Positions 12,845 through 25,196 of a DNA stretch of 64,000 nucleotides are shown here, piece after piece. The stretch is from assembly GCA_963750935.1 (NCBI GenBank), contig CAVVSR010000019.1, forward strand, positions 177,792 to 241,791. The letters are read 5' to 3'. Both the position numbers and the translations under genes were made by a program. The stretch's first letter is position 1, and each line of letters begins with the position of its first letter. The notes below the pieces were generated by a model, which was not told where the DNA came from, made no database searches, and saw nothing but the letters and a program-made list of their open reading frames with translations. Source of the DNA: JACCXG01 sp963750935. Its GTDB lineage: Bacteria; Acidobacteriota; Vicinamibacteria; Vicinamibacterales; 2-12-FULL-66-21.

Positions 12845-12848
12845 CGCC

Positions 12849-14990
<2,142 letters not shown>

Positions 14991-15070
14991 GGAGACCGCG
15001 CATCAGAACGTGAACTGGCACGAAGGCCGGGCCGAAGCCTCCGCTCCGGACCCGGCCAACACGTGCTTGA

Positions 15071-15616
15071 CTAGGTGGCTTTGCCCTTCGTGGCTTTCCC
15101 TTCTTCGAGGACCGTCATCGGCCCACCGTCGAAGGACATCTCGAGCTTGAACGAGTACGCGGTCGGCGTCTCTTCAGTGACCGTGGCGCGGATCTTCACC
15201 GCTTTGCCGTCCATCGTCGTTTCATCGAGCCAGGTCCAGACCTTGCCGTCGACCTGGCCTCGCACGAAGATGCTGTCACCCAGGCTCGATATCGCATAGT
15301 AGGTATACGACTTCCGGGTCGGGTCGTAGCTCATGACCGAGTGGCCGGTCGCTGGCCCGCGCGGGCTGGTGCCCTTCGTTCGGCAGACCAGCTGGAATCC
15401 TCCCGCGAACCACTCACACGTCTCGGACGTCGAAATCTTGCCGGCCGGGCCCATCGGCGATGCCTTCGCCTCTCCCTGGAAGTTCCACTGGCCGACGAAA
15501 TAGCCGATGCGTTTGTGCTCGGCGCCGGGCTTCATTGGCGGGGGCTGCGTGAGTACGACCGACGACGACGCCGAGAGAACGACGAAGGTAACCGCCGTGG
15601 CGAGCATGGCCTTCAT
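15071..15616 (-). CDS. DUF1579 family secreted protein
   Basis: 181 aa. A signal peptide (MLATAVTFVVLSASSSVVLT) precedes a DUF1579 domain with HKRIGYFVGQWNFQGEAK, CEWFAGGFQLVCR and GHSVMSYDPTRKSYTYYA. The family folds as a lipocalin-like barrel and no activity is established. It ends in a lysine-rich tail. Divergent from the TPM gene. Confidence 0.85.
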   Translation of the reverse strand: MKAMLATAVTFVVLSASSSVVLTQPPPMKPGAEHKRIGYFVGQWNFQGEAKASPMGPAGKISTSETCEWFAGGFQLVCRTKGTSPRGPATGHSVMSYDPTRKSYTYYAISSLGDSIFVRGQVDGKVWTWLDETTMDGKAVKIRATVTEETPTAYSFKLEMSFDGGPMTVLEEGKATKGKAT

Positions 15617-15747
15617 GGCGCCTCCTTGAATAAACGGGGCGATACGTTTCCGTGGTCGCCGGGATGATAGCAGAGCGCCCGAAAGCCGTCTCGATGCACG
15701 GCCCTCGCTCCCGGCCGGGTCGCTCGTTTGTTACTATCGCGACCCTG

Positions 15748-16845
15748 ATGCCGATCGTGCCCCTTTTGCGCTGCCGCCGCGTCTCCACATCCATTGCAGT
15801 TCTGGCCATGTCCGCGGTGCTGAGCATTGCGCTTCGCGCTGAACCGCTCACCAGCATCCCCAATCCCCGGACGCGCGATGGTTCGTGGGTCACCGACATG
15901 GCCGGGACGCTTCGCCCGGAGACGATCGCACGGCTCAACTCGACCATCGGCGAACTCGAGCGCACCAACGGCGCCGAGATGGCTGTCGTCGTGATCAAGT
16001 CGCTCGACGGCCTGTCGGTCGAGGAAGCAGCGCTCAAGCTGTTCGAGCTCTGGGGCATCGGCAAGAAGCACAAGGACAGCGGCCTGCTCCTGCTCTGGTC
16101 GACCGGCGATCGCCGCGTGCGGGTCGAGGTCGGCTACGGGCTGGAAGGCGCGCTGCCCGACGGCAAGGTCGGCGCGATCCTCGACGCCTACGTCATCCCG
16201 AGGTTCAAGTCCGGTGCGTTCGACCAGGGCCTGATCGACGGGGTTGACGCACTGATACGCGTGGCGCGCGACGAGCCGCTCGAGTTGGCGTCCGCCCGGA
16301 CCGAGTCGTACGACCGCAGCCCATCGAATGTCGCCACGGTCCTCGGCAGCATCGGCGGCACGATCGTGGCCGCGATTGGATCGATCACCGGCATCCGAAG
16401 GTGGCGCCGCTACCGGCGTCGACGTTGTTCGAAGTGCCAGGCGCTGATGACCCGGCTGGGCGAGACCGAAGACGATGCCCTGCTGGCGGAAGGGCAACAG
16501 GCGGAAGAACGAGTGAAGAGCGTCGATTACGACGCGTGGAAGTGCGCGGAATGCTCGAATCACTTCATCCTGCGCTATCCCAAGTGGATTACCGGGTACG
16601 CGAAATGCCCGCAATGCCACAACCGGACGAAGACGTCGGCGGAGACGGTGATTCAAGCCGCCACGACCAGCAGCAGCGGCACGGCCAGTGTTGTCGAGCA
16701 GTGCGCGTTCTGCAGCTTCCGCCACGAGTACACCAAGACGCTTCCACGGATCGAACAAAGCTCCTCGTCGGGGGGATCCTCGGGCGGAGGCTCCAGCTTC
16801 GGCGGCGGACGATCGGGCGGCGGCGGCGCCAGCCGGGGATATTGA
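15748..16845 (+). CDS. TPM-domain protein with cysteine-rich zinc-binding tail
   Basis: From the ATG at 15748, 365 aa with an N-terminal signal/anchor segment. A TPM domain (about residues 35-165) includes VTDMAGTL, IVEL-type strands and VEVGYGLEGALPDGK. A membrane segment follows near residue 200. The cytoplasmic part has four CxxC pairs (CSKC, CAEC, CPQC, CAFC), likely zinc ribbons, then a Ser/Gly tail (SSSGGSSGGGSSFGGG). TPM proteins in bacteria are often linked to membrane-protein turnover; the role here is unknown. Confidence 0.82.
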   Translation: MPIVPLLRCRRVSTSIAVLAMSAVLSIALRAEPLTSIPNPRTRDGSWVTDMAGTLRPETIARLNSTIGELERTNGAEMAVVVIKSLDGLSVEEAALKLFELWGIGKKHKDSGLLLLWSTGDRRVRVEVGYGLEGALPDGKVGAILDAYVIPRFKSGAFDQGLIDGVDALIRVARDEPLELASARTESYDRSPSNVATVLGSIGGTIVAAIGSITGIRRWRRYRRRRCSKCQALMTRLGETEDDALLAEGQQAEERVKSVDYDAWKCAECSNHFILRYPKWITGYAKCPQCHNRTKTSAETVIQAATTSSSGTASVVEQCAFCSFRHEYTKTLPRIEQSSSSGGSSGGGSSFGGGRSGGGGASRGY

Positions 16846-16846
16846 T

Positions 16847-16886
16847 GGGGGATCGGGAATCGGGAATCGGGAATCGGGAATCGGCT
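16847..16886. repeat. Tandem heptamer GGGAATC (about 5 units)
   Basis: Directly after the TPM stop come GGGGATC and four near-perfect GGGAATC units. This is the same 7-bp period as the tract near 3.1 kb, with a different unit. It lies between two convergent genes. Confidence 0.85.
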
Positions 16887-17534
16887 CTATTTTCGGAACA
16901 GCGCGAGAAAGGTCGGCTCCCCTGGCGGCCATTTTTCGGCCGTTCTGATGTGGGTGAGGCCCGCGGCCTCGAGTTCGTCGACCACGATACCCGGCGGGAC
17001 GCCATGTCCGCCCCGATTGGCGGGCACACCCTTTGGAATCTGACCTCCGCTGCGATCCTCGAGGTCGATGATGGCCAACCGTCCGCCAGGTTTCAGCGAC
17101 GCGACGAGGCTCCTGTTGAACGCCTCGACTGCCGTGATGTGGTGATAGACGTTCCGGAGGAAAATCGCATCGCAGCACGCGTCGGGCAGATTCGTCGCTG
17201 CCGCTGCGCCTTCGATCACGGTCACGTTCGTCAAACCTTCCTTCTTCACGTACTCACGCGTCTGCCGCAGCGCATGCTCGGTAACGTCGGTGGCGAACAC
17301 GCGGCCCGAGCCGATCCAATGCCCGAGCACCACCGTCATCGCGCCGAAGCCGGACCCGACATCGGCCACGGTCATGCCAGGCTTCAACTCCAGCACCTCG
17401 ACGAGCTTGGGCGCGTCGAGCTCGGCCTGCCTGCGCTCCTGCGCGATCTGCGCGGCATCGGGTTGCTGTGCATGCACCGCGCCGGCTGCGCAGAGCAGGA
17501 CGAGCATCTGGAGCACGTGCTGACGTCGCATCAT
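16887..17534 (-). CDS. Exported SAM-dependent methyltransferase-like protein
   Basis: 216 aa from the ATG at 17534. A clear signal peptide (VLQMLVLLCAAGAVHAQQ) precedes a class I methyltransferase fold: VADVGSGFGAMTVVLG, VFATDVTEHAL, DAIFLRNVYHHI and LKPGGRLAIIDL. The motifs for SAM binding look intact. A signal peptide on such an enzyme is odd because SAM is cytosolic, though this type recurs in Acidobacteriota and Planctomycetes. An in-frame ATG nine codons upstream is also possible. Confidence 0.82.
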   Translation of the reverse strand: MMRRQHVLQMLVLLCAAGAVHAQQPDAAQIAQERRQAELDAPKLVEVLELKPGMTVADVGSGFGAMTVVLGHWIGSGRVFATDVTEHALRQTREYVKKEGLTNVTVIEGAAAATNLPDACCDAIFLRNVYHHITAVEAFNRSLVASLKPGGRLAIIDLEDRSGGQIPKGVPANRGGHGVPPGIVVDELEAAGLTHIRTAEKWPPGEPTFLALFRK

Positions 17535-17667
17535 GGTGAATAGACGTTCCTCAGACCTCACCGGTTGGATGAGGACATTCGCGGCATCGGGCGCACGCCG
17601 AGCGGGACGCAGGCTTCCGCAATCGGCGCGCGCCGCAAGCGTTCGACCGGCGTGGGCCAGACGCTCC

Positions 17668-18081
17668 TCAGCTTCTGCCGCTCGACGACGCCGTCGTCAA
17701 GACCTCGGTCCCGCCGCTCGAATCGACACCGAACTCCGGCCCGTCCAGCTGACGCACTTCGCACTCAATGTGCCAGTCGGCGCCGTGGACGAGCAGAAAG
17801 CGCTTCGTCATCTCGATCGCTGCCGCCATCGACGGCGCCTCGAGGATGGCGAATCCGCCGATCACTTCCTTGGTCTCCGTGAACGGACCATCGACCGTGG
17901 ACAGCTGCCCCTTGTTGAGGCGCACGCGCCGGCCTTCGGCCGAGGGACGAAGCCCGGCGGTGTGGATCAGCGTGCCTTCTCTCGTCATTTCGTCGATCAG
18001 CTTGCCCATGTCGTCCATCAGTTGCTCGCTTGGCACCTGGGCGGCGCCCTCGTCAATCCGGATCATCGAAAGAAATCGCAT
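17668..18081 (-). CDS. YCII-related DGPF-domain protein without sigma partner
   Basis: A 137-aa protein with MRFLSMIRIDEGAAQVPSEQ, DGPFTETKEVIGGFAI and ADWHIECEVRQLDGPEF, the PhnB/YCII-like DGPF fold. Unlike the copy at 5.4 kb, no ECF42 gene lies next to it. The 100 bp between it and the next gene hold no sigma-factor signature. The Ser/Thr-rich C-terminus may be slightly extended. Confidence 0.85.
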   Translation of the reverse strand: MRFLSMIRIDEGAAQVPSEQLMDDMGKLIDEMTREGTLIHTAGLRPSAEGRRVRLNKGQLSTVDGPFTETKEVIGGFAILEAPSMAAAIEMTKRFLLVHGADWHIECEVRQLDGPEFGVDSSGGTEVLTTASSSGRS

Positions 18082-18259
18082 GTTTGTTCTCCTGACGCGG
18101 TCACGCTGACCGCTCGCTGCTATCTGGTCGAACGACGGATGGCCAGATCGACACCGCCGCAGACTTCAGCGCCTTGATCTTCCGGACACTCTCTTCGCCC
18201 GCCGGAAACCCCACACCCCCTGCAGTTTGTGGACCGACTCATCTATACTTAATCCATCC

Positions 18260-20827
18260 ATGAACAATGCGATCGCATCGGGCACGAAGCTCGGGCCGTA
18301 CGAAGTCGTGTCGCTTCTCGGCGCCGGCGGAATGGGCGAAGTCTATCGGGCGAAGGATACGCGCCTTGGGCGGGATGTCGCCGTCAAGGTCCTCCCGCGC
18401 TCGTTCGCGGCGGATCCCGATCGGCTCCGGCGTTTCGAGCAGGAAGCGCGCGCGGCCGGAATGCTCAATCACCCGAACGTCCTCGCCGTCTACGACATCG
18501 GCACCTACGACGGGGCGCCGTATGTGGTGTCCGAGCTGCTCGAGGGGCAGACGCTGCGGGAACGGATCGATGGATCGCCGATACCGTCGCGCAAGGCGAT
18601 CGAGTTCGCATCGCAGTTCGCCCGCGGGCTCGCGGCTGCGCACGACAAGGGAATCGTCCACCGCGACCTGAAGCCGGACAACGTCTTCGTCACTCGTGAA
18701 GGCCGCGTCAAGATCCTCGATTTCGGCCTCGCCAAGGTTGGCGATGTGGCGATGACCACCGCCGAGACCGCGATGCTCGCCGCAACCGCGGCAGTCGCGG
18801 TCCCGAGGACCGAGGTCGGCATGATCCTCGGCACCACGAGCTACATGTCACCGGAGCAGATCCGCGCCGCACCGGCCGACCATCGTTCCGACATCTTCTC
18901 GTTCGGCCTCGTGTTCTACGAGATGCTCAGCGGACGCCCGGCGTTCAGGGCGGACTCGGCGATCGAGACGATGAGCGCGATCCTCAAGGCCGACCCGCCG
19001 CGACTGACCGATCACGCCGCCGATCTGCCGCCCGAGCTCGAACGCATCGTTCTGCACTGCCTCGAGAAATCTCCCGCGGAGCGCTTCCAGTCCGCGCACG
19101 ATATCGCCTTTCACCTCGAGTCGTTGAGTGGCACATCGACGGCCAAGGCCCTCGCGCCGCCGGTGGCGAAGCGGCGCCCGTGGAAGCAGGCCGTCGCCGG
19201 CCTGGCGCTGCTCACGGCCGGTGTCGTCGCCGGTGTTGCGGTGCGCCCGACCGCGCCGCTGGCAGCGCAACCGACGTTCGAACCGCTGACCTTTCGCCGT
19301 GGATCCGTCGGGGGCGGACGTTTTGCGCCGGACGGCCGGACGGTCGTCTACACCGCGCAGTGGGAAGGCGGCCCCGGCACGGTCTACACCGCGCAGCTCG
19401 GAGCACCAGAATCCCGCTCGCTCGACGTGCGGGGAAACCTGCGGTCGATCTCGAAGTCGGGCGAGCTCCTGATCTCGCAGCCTCGGCCAGGCCGTCCGCT
19501 CATGCTGGCCCGGGTACCGATCGGCGGCGGGGCGCCGCGCGACATCATCGAGGGCTTGCGGGACGCCGACTGGGGTCCCAACGGTGAGGACATCGGGGTC
19601 GTCCGGACGCAGGACGGACGGTGGCGGCTGGAATACCCGATAGGTAAGGTGCTCTACGAACCGAAAGGCTGGATCAGCAGCCTGCGCATCTCGCCGTCGG
19701 GCGATCGGATCGCGTTCGCGGAACACCCGGTCCTGCAGGACCTCCGGGGGGCCATTGCCGTCGTGGACCTGCAGGGCAGAAAGACGACGATCGCCGAAGG
19801 GTTCGAGGACGTCGGTCGCATCGTCTGGTCACCCGACGGCAAAGAGCTGTGGTTCTCCGCCAGTCAGGCCGGCGTGGACCATTCCGTGCTCGCCGCGACG
19901 CTGGACGGCAAGACGCGGCAGCTCCTCCAGGGACCGGGACACTTCGGGTTGCAGGATGTCTCGCCTTCCGGCGAGCTGCTGATCTCTCATGGCGTCAGAC
20001 GCCCCGAGATCGTCGTTCGCGCGCCTGGCGCATCCGCAGAGACCGAGCTCGGGTGGATGGACTATTCAATTCTCACGGACCTCTCCGCCGACGGTCGCCG
20101 CATCCTGTTCTCGGAGCAGGGAGCAGGTGGGGGCCCAGGATATTCAACCTACCTGAGATCAACGGACGGCGCGCCGGCCGTGCGCCTCGGAAAGGGGGAT
20201 GCGCAGTCGCTGTCGTTCGACGGGCAATGGGCGCTGGCCACCGACCTCTCGACCCACACCCTCAAGGTGCTGCCGACGGGCGCCGGTCAGTCGCGAGAGA
20301 TTTCAAACCCCGGGATCACGGCATATCCCTGGGCCGGATTCCTGCCTGGCGACAAGAGCGTCGTCTTCGTCGGCACCGACACGAGGGGCGTCAGTCGCGA
20401 TTACGTTCAGGAGATCGCTGGCGGAACCCCACGGCCGGTCACACCCGAGGGTGTGGTCAACGTCACCAATACGGTCAGTCCTGACGGCAAGTGGCTCGCG
20501 GCGCTGCAGGGACAGAACCTCCGCATGTTTCCGATCGATGGTGGCGAGTCACGAGACGTTCCCGGAAGCCTGCCGGGAGACGCGCCGATCAGGTGGAACG
20601 CGGACGGCAGCGTCCTGTATGTGCTGGTTCCGGCCGGCCAGACGATGCAGGTGTTCGCGATAAACCCCGCAAAGGCCACACGCTCGCCATTGATGGAGGT
20701 GACACCCCGAGATCGGGTCGGAGCCGGCGGCATCCAGCGGCTCTTGCTCTCGGAGGACGCCAAGTCATACGCGTTCTTCTACACTCGAACGCTTCAGAAT
20801 CTCTACGTCGTCAAGAACGTGCGCTGA
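18260..20827 (+). CDS. Ser/Thr protein kinase with TolB-like beta-propeller sensor
   Basis: 855 aa from MNNAIASGTKLGPYEVV. The kinase domain has GAGGMGEVY, Lys43, HRDLKPDN (catalytic Asp136) and DFG at 154-156, with SPEQIR in the activation segment. One membrane helix lies near residues 315-335 (AVAGLALLTAGVVAGVAV). The rest is a periplasmic PD40/TolB-like propeller with FAPDGRTVVYTA, WSPDGKELWFS and VSPDGKWLAAL blades. Such kinases are abundant in Acidobacteriota. Ligand and substrates unknown. Frame intact. Confidence 0.93.
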   Translation: MNNAIASGTKLGPYEVVSLLGAGGMGEVYRAKDTRLGRDVAVKVLPRSFAADPDRLRRFEQEARAAGMLNHPNVLAVYDIGTYDGAPYVVSELLEGQTLRERIDGSPIPSRKAIEFASQFARGLAAAHDKGIVHRDLKPDNVFVTREGRVKILDFGLAKVGDVAMTTAETAMLAATAAVAVPRTEVGMILGTTSYMSPEQIRAAPADHRSDIFSFGLVFYEMLSGRPAFRADSAIETMSAILKADPPRLTDHAADLPPELERIVLHCLEKSPAERFQSAHDIAFHLESLSGTSTAKALAPPVAKRRPWKQAVAGLALLTAGVVAGVAVRPTAPLAAQPTFEPLTFRRGSVGGGRFAPDGRTVVYTAQWEGGPGTVYTAQLGAPESRSLDVRGNLRSISKSGELLISQPRPGRPLMLARVPIGGGAPRDIIEGLRDADWGPNGEDIGVVRTQDGRWRLEYPIGKVLYEPKGWISSLRISPSGDRIAFAEHPVLQDLRGAIAVVDLQGRKTTIAEGFEDVGRIVWSPDGKELWFSASQAGVDHSVLAATLDGKTRQLLQGPGHFGLQDVSPSGELLISHGVRRPEIVVRAPGASAETELGWMDYSILTDLSADGRRILFSEQGAGGGPGYSTYLRSTDGAPAVRLGKGDAQSLSFDGQWALATDLSTHTLKVLPTGAGQSREISNPGITAYPWAGFLPGDKSVVFVGTDTRGVSRDYVQEIAGGTPRPVTPEGVVNVTNTVSPDGKWLAALQGQNLRMFPIDGGESRDVPGSLPGDAPIRWNADGSVLYVLVPAGQTMQVFAINPAKATRSPLMEVTPRDRVGAGGIQRLLLSEDAKSYAFFYTRTLQNLYVVKNVR

Positions 20828-20981
20828 ACGCCCCGTCTCAGCCTTTCGGCCATACCCATCAGTCGAAGCCATTGCTGTGTCGGTAGCAAACACGCCTCCC
20901 GGCGTGCATCTTGCTACTTGATCAAGCTGCGGCTACCTCATCTCGACTGGCTCGGGCGGATCGCCCTCAGCAGGTACATCC

Positions 20982-23206
20982 GTGGCCCTCGCACTCATTC
21001 GCCCCGGACAACTCTTCATATGGAAGGGTCCGTCATTGCTGCTTGTTGATGAACGCGGAGATTGCGGCGAACGCGAACAGCTGTCCGGCTACTACTTCCG
21101 CGAAGCGCGGTTCCTCAGCACGCTACGGCTCGAGGTGAACGGGCGATCGCCGTGGCTGTGCGACTCGACGCTTCTCGAGCCACACGCCGTCGCGTTCACC
21201 TACATCCACCCCGAGCTCATGCAGTTTGGAGGCGGTGGGAGCGGCCAGTCCGGCGACGAGATCTCCACGGACGACGAAGGCCTGCCGCATCGCGCCTTGT
21301 CGCTGCGAGCAGTCCTTACATTGAGCATCGACAGGCTGACGGTGTCAGTGACGATCAGCAATCACTCGCTGCGTCGAATCGACACCGATGTGGCATGGGT
21401 GATCGACGCTGATTTCGCCGACATTCAGGAAGCGCACGAGGGCAAGCGCGACCAGCACAGCGATGTGCATCGACATGTCTCAGCCGATCATCTCGCCCTC
21501 ACCTATCAGCACCCGCAACTGAAATATCGGACCACCGTAGTGCCTGTTGGCTCGACTGCCTGGTCCCTGAGCGAGTCGACGATCAAGACACGAGTCCAAC
21601 TCGATCCGCAACAGGCGGTCGTGCTTGGCCTGCAGGTGGATCCCTCCGGCACCTACGGCGAGGCGCCATTCGACGATGCCGCGGTACGCGAGCAGCGGCT
21701 CGGTACGTGGCAGGAACAGCTCGCGCGGATCACCGTTCCGCCGAATCGGGTCGCCGAGCGGATCCTCGCGGCCAACATCCGGGACTTCGCGTCGTTTCCC
21801 TTGTTGGAGGGTCCGCCAGACGAGTGGCTGACGCTCCAGGCTGGGATGCCGCTCTACCCCGCCTTGTTTGGTCGCGACACCTTGACCGCGGGATGGCAGG
21901 CCGCGTTCCTCGATCGCGGCGAAACACTCGACGCGAGCTTGACCCGGCTCGGGCGGATGCAAAGCGATCGCGTGTACGAGTGGCGGGACGAGGAGCCCGG
22001 GCGGATTCCGTATCAGGTGCGCCGCGGCCCGTTGGCGTTGCTCGACGTGAATCCGTATGCCGCGTACTACGCCGACTTCGCGAGCCCGCTCATGTTCCCG
22101 ATCTCGCTCGCGCACCTGTATTCCTGGACCGGGGACAGAAGGTCCATCGAACGGCACTGGGATGTCGCGCGGCGCGTGCTCGACTGGGCGCGCACCTACG
22201 GTGACAAGGACGAGGACGGATACCTCGAATACCAGACGCGGTCGGCGAAGGGCACGAAGAACCAGGGCTGGAAGGACAGCGGCGATGCCATCGTGTATGA
22301 CGACGGCCGGCCGGTGCCGTCGCCGATCGGGACCTGCGAGCTGCAGGGGTACTGGTTTGCCGCACAGCAGCTGATGGCCTTCCTGAGCGGGGCCCTGGGG
22401 AAGTACGCGGACGCAAAGGCCTTCTGGCGAAACGCGTCGGATCTCAAAGAACGCTTCAATCGTGACTGGTGGGATGACGAGCAAGGCTCCGTCGTCCTGG
22501 CGCTCGATCCGGACAAGCGGCCGGTGCGAGCCGTCACTTCGAACGTCGGACATTGCCTCACCGCCGGGATCATCAGCGACGAGCATCTCCCGCCCGTCGT
22601 CGGTCGTCTCTTTGCGCCAGACATGTTCAGCGGCTGGGGGATCCGTACACTGTCGTCCGCGCACCGCGCCTACAACCCGCTGAGTTATCACCTGGGAACG
22701 GTGTGGGCCGTTGAGCAGGCCACGATCGCGTTCGGCCTGCGGCGCTTCGGGTTCAACACACGCGCCTGCGAGCTCGCGCATGCGCTCTTCGAGCTGGCGG
22801 AGCTGTATCCGGAATACCGCATTCCGGAATGTATCGGCGGGTATCCGCGCGGTGACGGGGGCGGACCGGCGCGTATCCTCGAGCCAATGCGCCGCAGCTG
22901 TGGAACGCCAGCGCATTCCCCCTCCTGATTCACAGCCTGCTCGGCCTCCAGCCCGTGGCCCCGCTCGAAACGCTGGTCGTCGATCCGGTGCTTCCAACCT
23001 GGCTGCCGGAGGTCGTCATCGAAGGCGTCCGCCTGGCGGGTGCGACAGCCTCGCTGCGATTCTGGCGGGACGCGTCGGGCGATTCGCACGCAGAGATCCT
23101 CCACAAGCGCGGGACGTTCCGTCTCGTGAAGCAGCCACCGCCCGAGTCATTGACGGCTGGCGTCGTCGATCGGCTGGGCGCGCTGTTCGATAGCGTTCGA
23201 CATTGA
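20982..23206 (+). CDS. Glycogen-debranching-type amylo-alpha-1,6-glucosidase (one frameshift)
   Basis: About 740 aa after correction. The N-terminal all-beta GDE_N-like domain has SGYYFREARFLSTLRL. The (alpha/alpha)6 barrel has FGRDTLTAGWQAAF, GYLEYQTRSAKGTKNQGWKDS and HLGTVWAVEQATIAFGLRRF. In a GGGGG run near 22856-22860 the frame changes. In the next frame the protein continues as YPRANAPQLWNASAFPLLIH to 23206, the usual end of the family. Substrate is an alpha-glucan or glucoside. The frameshift looks like a homopolymer error. Confidence 0.85.
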
Positions 23207-23233
23207 CACGATTCGAGGAGCTGGAGAACGGAC

Positions 23234-24289
23234 ATGAAACTCGCACTGAAGCCACTCGACGAACAGGTCATCGTCATCACCGGCGCGTCCAGCGGCATCG
23301 GCCTCGTCACAGCCAGGCACGCCGCTCGCCGCGGTGCGCGTGTCGTACTGGCCGCACGCAATGAGAACGACCTGCGTGCCGCGACGGAGGCGATTCGCCG
23401 GGACGGCGGTCGCGCCGTTTACGCCGTGGCGGATGTCGCCGACCCCGCACAGGTCGACCGGATCGCGGACACGGCGCTCCGCGAATTCGGGCGCATCGAC
23501 ACGTGGGTCAACAATGCCGCCGTCTCGATGTACGGCCGAATCATGGATCTCCCGATCGAGGACATGCGGCGCCAGATGGACGTCAACTACTGGGGCCAGG
23601 TGTACGGATCGCGCACGGCCGTGCACCACCTCCGTCGAGAGGGCGGCGCCTTGATCAACGTGGGCAGCGCGCTGTCCGACAGGGCCATTCCTCTGCAGGG
23701 CGCGTACTGTGCCGCGAAGCACGCACTCAAGGCGTTCACGGACACGCTCAGGATGGAGCTCGAGGCGCAGGACCTCCCCATTGCCGTGACGCTCGTGAAG
23801 CCCGCGAGCATCGATACGCCGTTCTTCCAGAAGGCGCGCACCTACCTGGGTGTGGAGCCTCAGCCCGTGCCGCCGGTCTATGTACCGGAGGTCGTCACCG
23901 ACGTGATTCTGCATGCGGCCCAGCATCCGATTCGGGAGCTGATCGCCGGTGGGTCTGGCACCAAGGTGAGTGCCGCGCGATTCGCGCCACGTCTCGCCGA
24001 CCTGTACATGGAGCGGTGGACATTCGACTCGCAGGACACGGGCAGGCCGGTCAACGGCCGCCCTGACAACCTGTATGAACCGGTTCCGGCTGACGGGGGC
24101 GAGCGGGGACGCACCTGGCGAGGTCATACGCGAAAGAGCAGCGTCTATACACGTGCGGCCCTGCATCCGCGTGCCACGGCGGCAGTCTTCGCCGCATTGG
24201 CGATCGGCTTCGGAGCCGCGGCCGTGAGACACCGCGTCGCAGCACCTTTGACAATTGAACGTGGCTATCTGGAAATTGACCGTGAATAG
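23234..24289 (+). CDS. Short-chain dehydrogenase/reductase
   Basis: 351 aa. Classical SDR with TGASSGIG at residues 16-23, NNAAVSMYG, and a YxxxK catalytic pair at Tyr158/Lys162 preceded by the Ser in VGSALSD. A C-terminal extension after residue 240 ends in a hydrophobic helix (AAVFAALAIGFGAAAVR), suggesting membrane association. GAGGAGCTGGAG precedes the start. It leads a run of three closely spaced plus-strand genes. Confidence 0.88.
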   Translation: MKLALKPLDEQVIVITGASSGIGLVTARHAARRGARVVLAARNENDLRAATEAIRRDGGRAVYAVADVADPAQVDRIADTALREFGRIDTWVNNAAVSMYGRIMDLPIEDMRRQMDVNYWGQVYGSRTAVHHLRREGGALINVGSALSDRAIPLQGAYCAAKHALKAFTDTLRMELEAQDLPIAVTLVKPASIDTPFFQKARTYLGVEPQPVPPVYVPEVVTDVILHAAQHPIRELIAGGSGTKVSAARFAPRLADLYMERWTFDSQDTGRPVNGRPDNLYEPVPADGGERGRTWRGHTRKSSVYTRAALHPRATAAVFAALAIGFGAAAVRHRVAAPLTIERGYLEIDRE

Positions 24290-24303
24290 TGGAGGAACAC
24301 CGG

Positions 24304-25173
24304 ATGGACAGCACCAATGCGTTGATGCAAGCCGTGGACAACCCCGCGATCGATCGCGTCGCAGAGCCATTGAGCAAGGCCGTGCGAGGCGCGTATGACG
24401 CAGCGGGGCCCGGCGGTCGACAGGTGAAGGACGCGCTGCACGGCGTCTGGCTTGGTCATCCGCTGCACCCCGTGTTCACGGACGTGCCGATCGGCGCCTG
24501 GACGACCGCCCTGGCACTGGACCTGGCCGCGAACGGCGACCCGGCGATGCGGCGCGCGGCGACCTTTGCGATGGGAGTGGGGCTCGCCGGGGCCACGGGC
24601 GCCGCGGTGACCGGACTCACAGACTGGAGCGAAACCGACGGCCGTTCACGACGCGCCGGACTGATCCACGGCCTCCTCAACGTGACGGCGACCACGCTGT
24701 TCGCAACGGCGTTTGCGCTCCGGCGGAAAGACTCGCACGACGGCGGGAGAGCCTGTGCCTGGATGGGCTACGCGGTCGCACTTGGCGCCGCCTACCTCGG
24801 TGGCGACCTGGTCTACCGGCAACGCATCGGCGTCACGCATGCGGACGCCGACGTCCCCGAAGAGTTCACGCCGGTCATCGACAGTGACGCCGTGAAGGAG
24901 AACACCATGGTCTGCGTGCGCGCCGGCCACACCGACGTGCTGCTCGTACGACAGCACGGACGTGTGAGCGCGCTGGCGCATGCCTGCGCGCACCTCGGCG
25001 GTCCCTTGTCTGAAGGCACCCTCAAAGATGGCTCGGTGGTCTGTCCATGGCATGGGTCCGAATTCGCCCTGGAGGATGGTCGAGTCCTGAACGGACCAGC
25101 GACCCATAACCAGCCGTGCCTGGAAGTACGGGAACGCGACGGAAAGATCGAAGTAACGGCTCCCCCCGACTGA
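24304..25173 (+). CDS. DUF2231 membrane domain fused to Rieske [2Fe-2S] domain
   Basis: 289 aa. GGAGGAA lies 7 bases before the ATG at 24304, which decides this start over a GTG overlapping the previous stop. Residues 50-180 form a four-helix DUF2231 domain (HPLHPVFTDVPIGAWTTAL). The C-terminal Rieske domain has CAHLGG (Cys228, His230) and CPWHGSE (Cys247, His250), the four cluster ligands. A membrane-tethered electron carrier is likely; its partner is unknown. Confidence 0.88.
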   Translation: MDSTNALMQAVDNPAIDRVAEPLSKAVRGAYDAAGPGGRQVKDALHGVWLGHPLHPVFTDVPIGAWTTALALDLAANGDPAMRRAATFAMGVGLAGATGAAVTGLTDWSETDGRSRRAGLIHGLLNVTATTLFATAFALRRKDSHDGGRACAWMGYAVALGAAYLGGDLVYRQRIGVTHADADVPEEFTPVIDSDAVKENTMVCVRAGHTDVLLVRQHGRVSALAHACAHLGGPLSEGTLKDGSVVCPWHGSEFALEDGRVLNGPATHNQPCLEVRERDGKIEVTAPPD

Positions 25174-25196
25174 CGCGCAGAACTGAGGAGGACGAC

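Noticed and set aside
17558..17764. A sigma-factor remnant downstream of the orphan DGPF gene
   Set aside because: I looked for region 2 or region 4 motifs on the minus strand and found none; only unstructured sequence is there.
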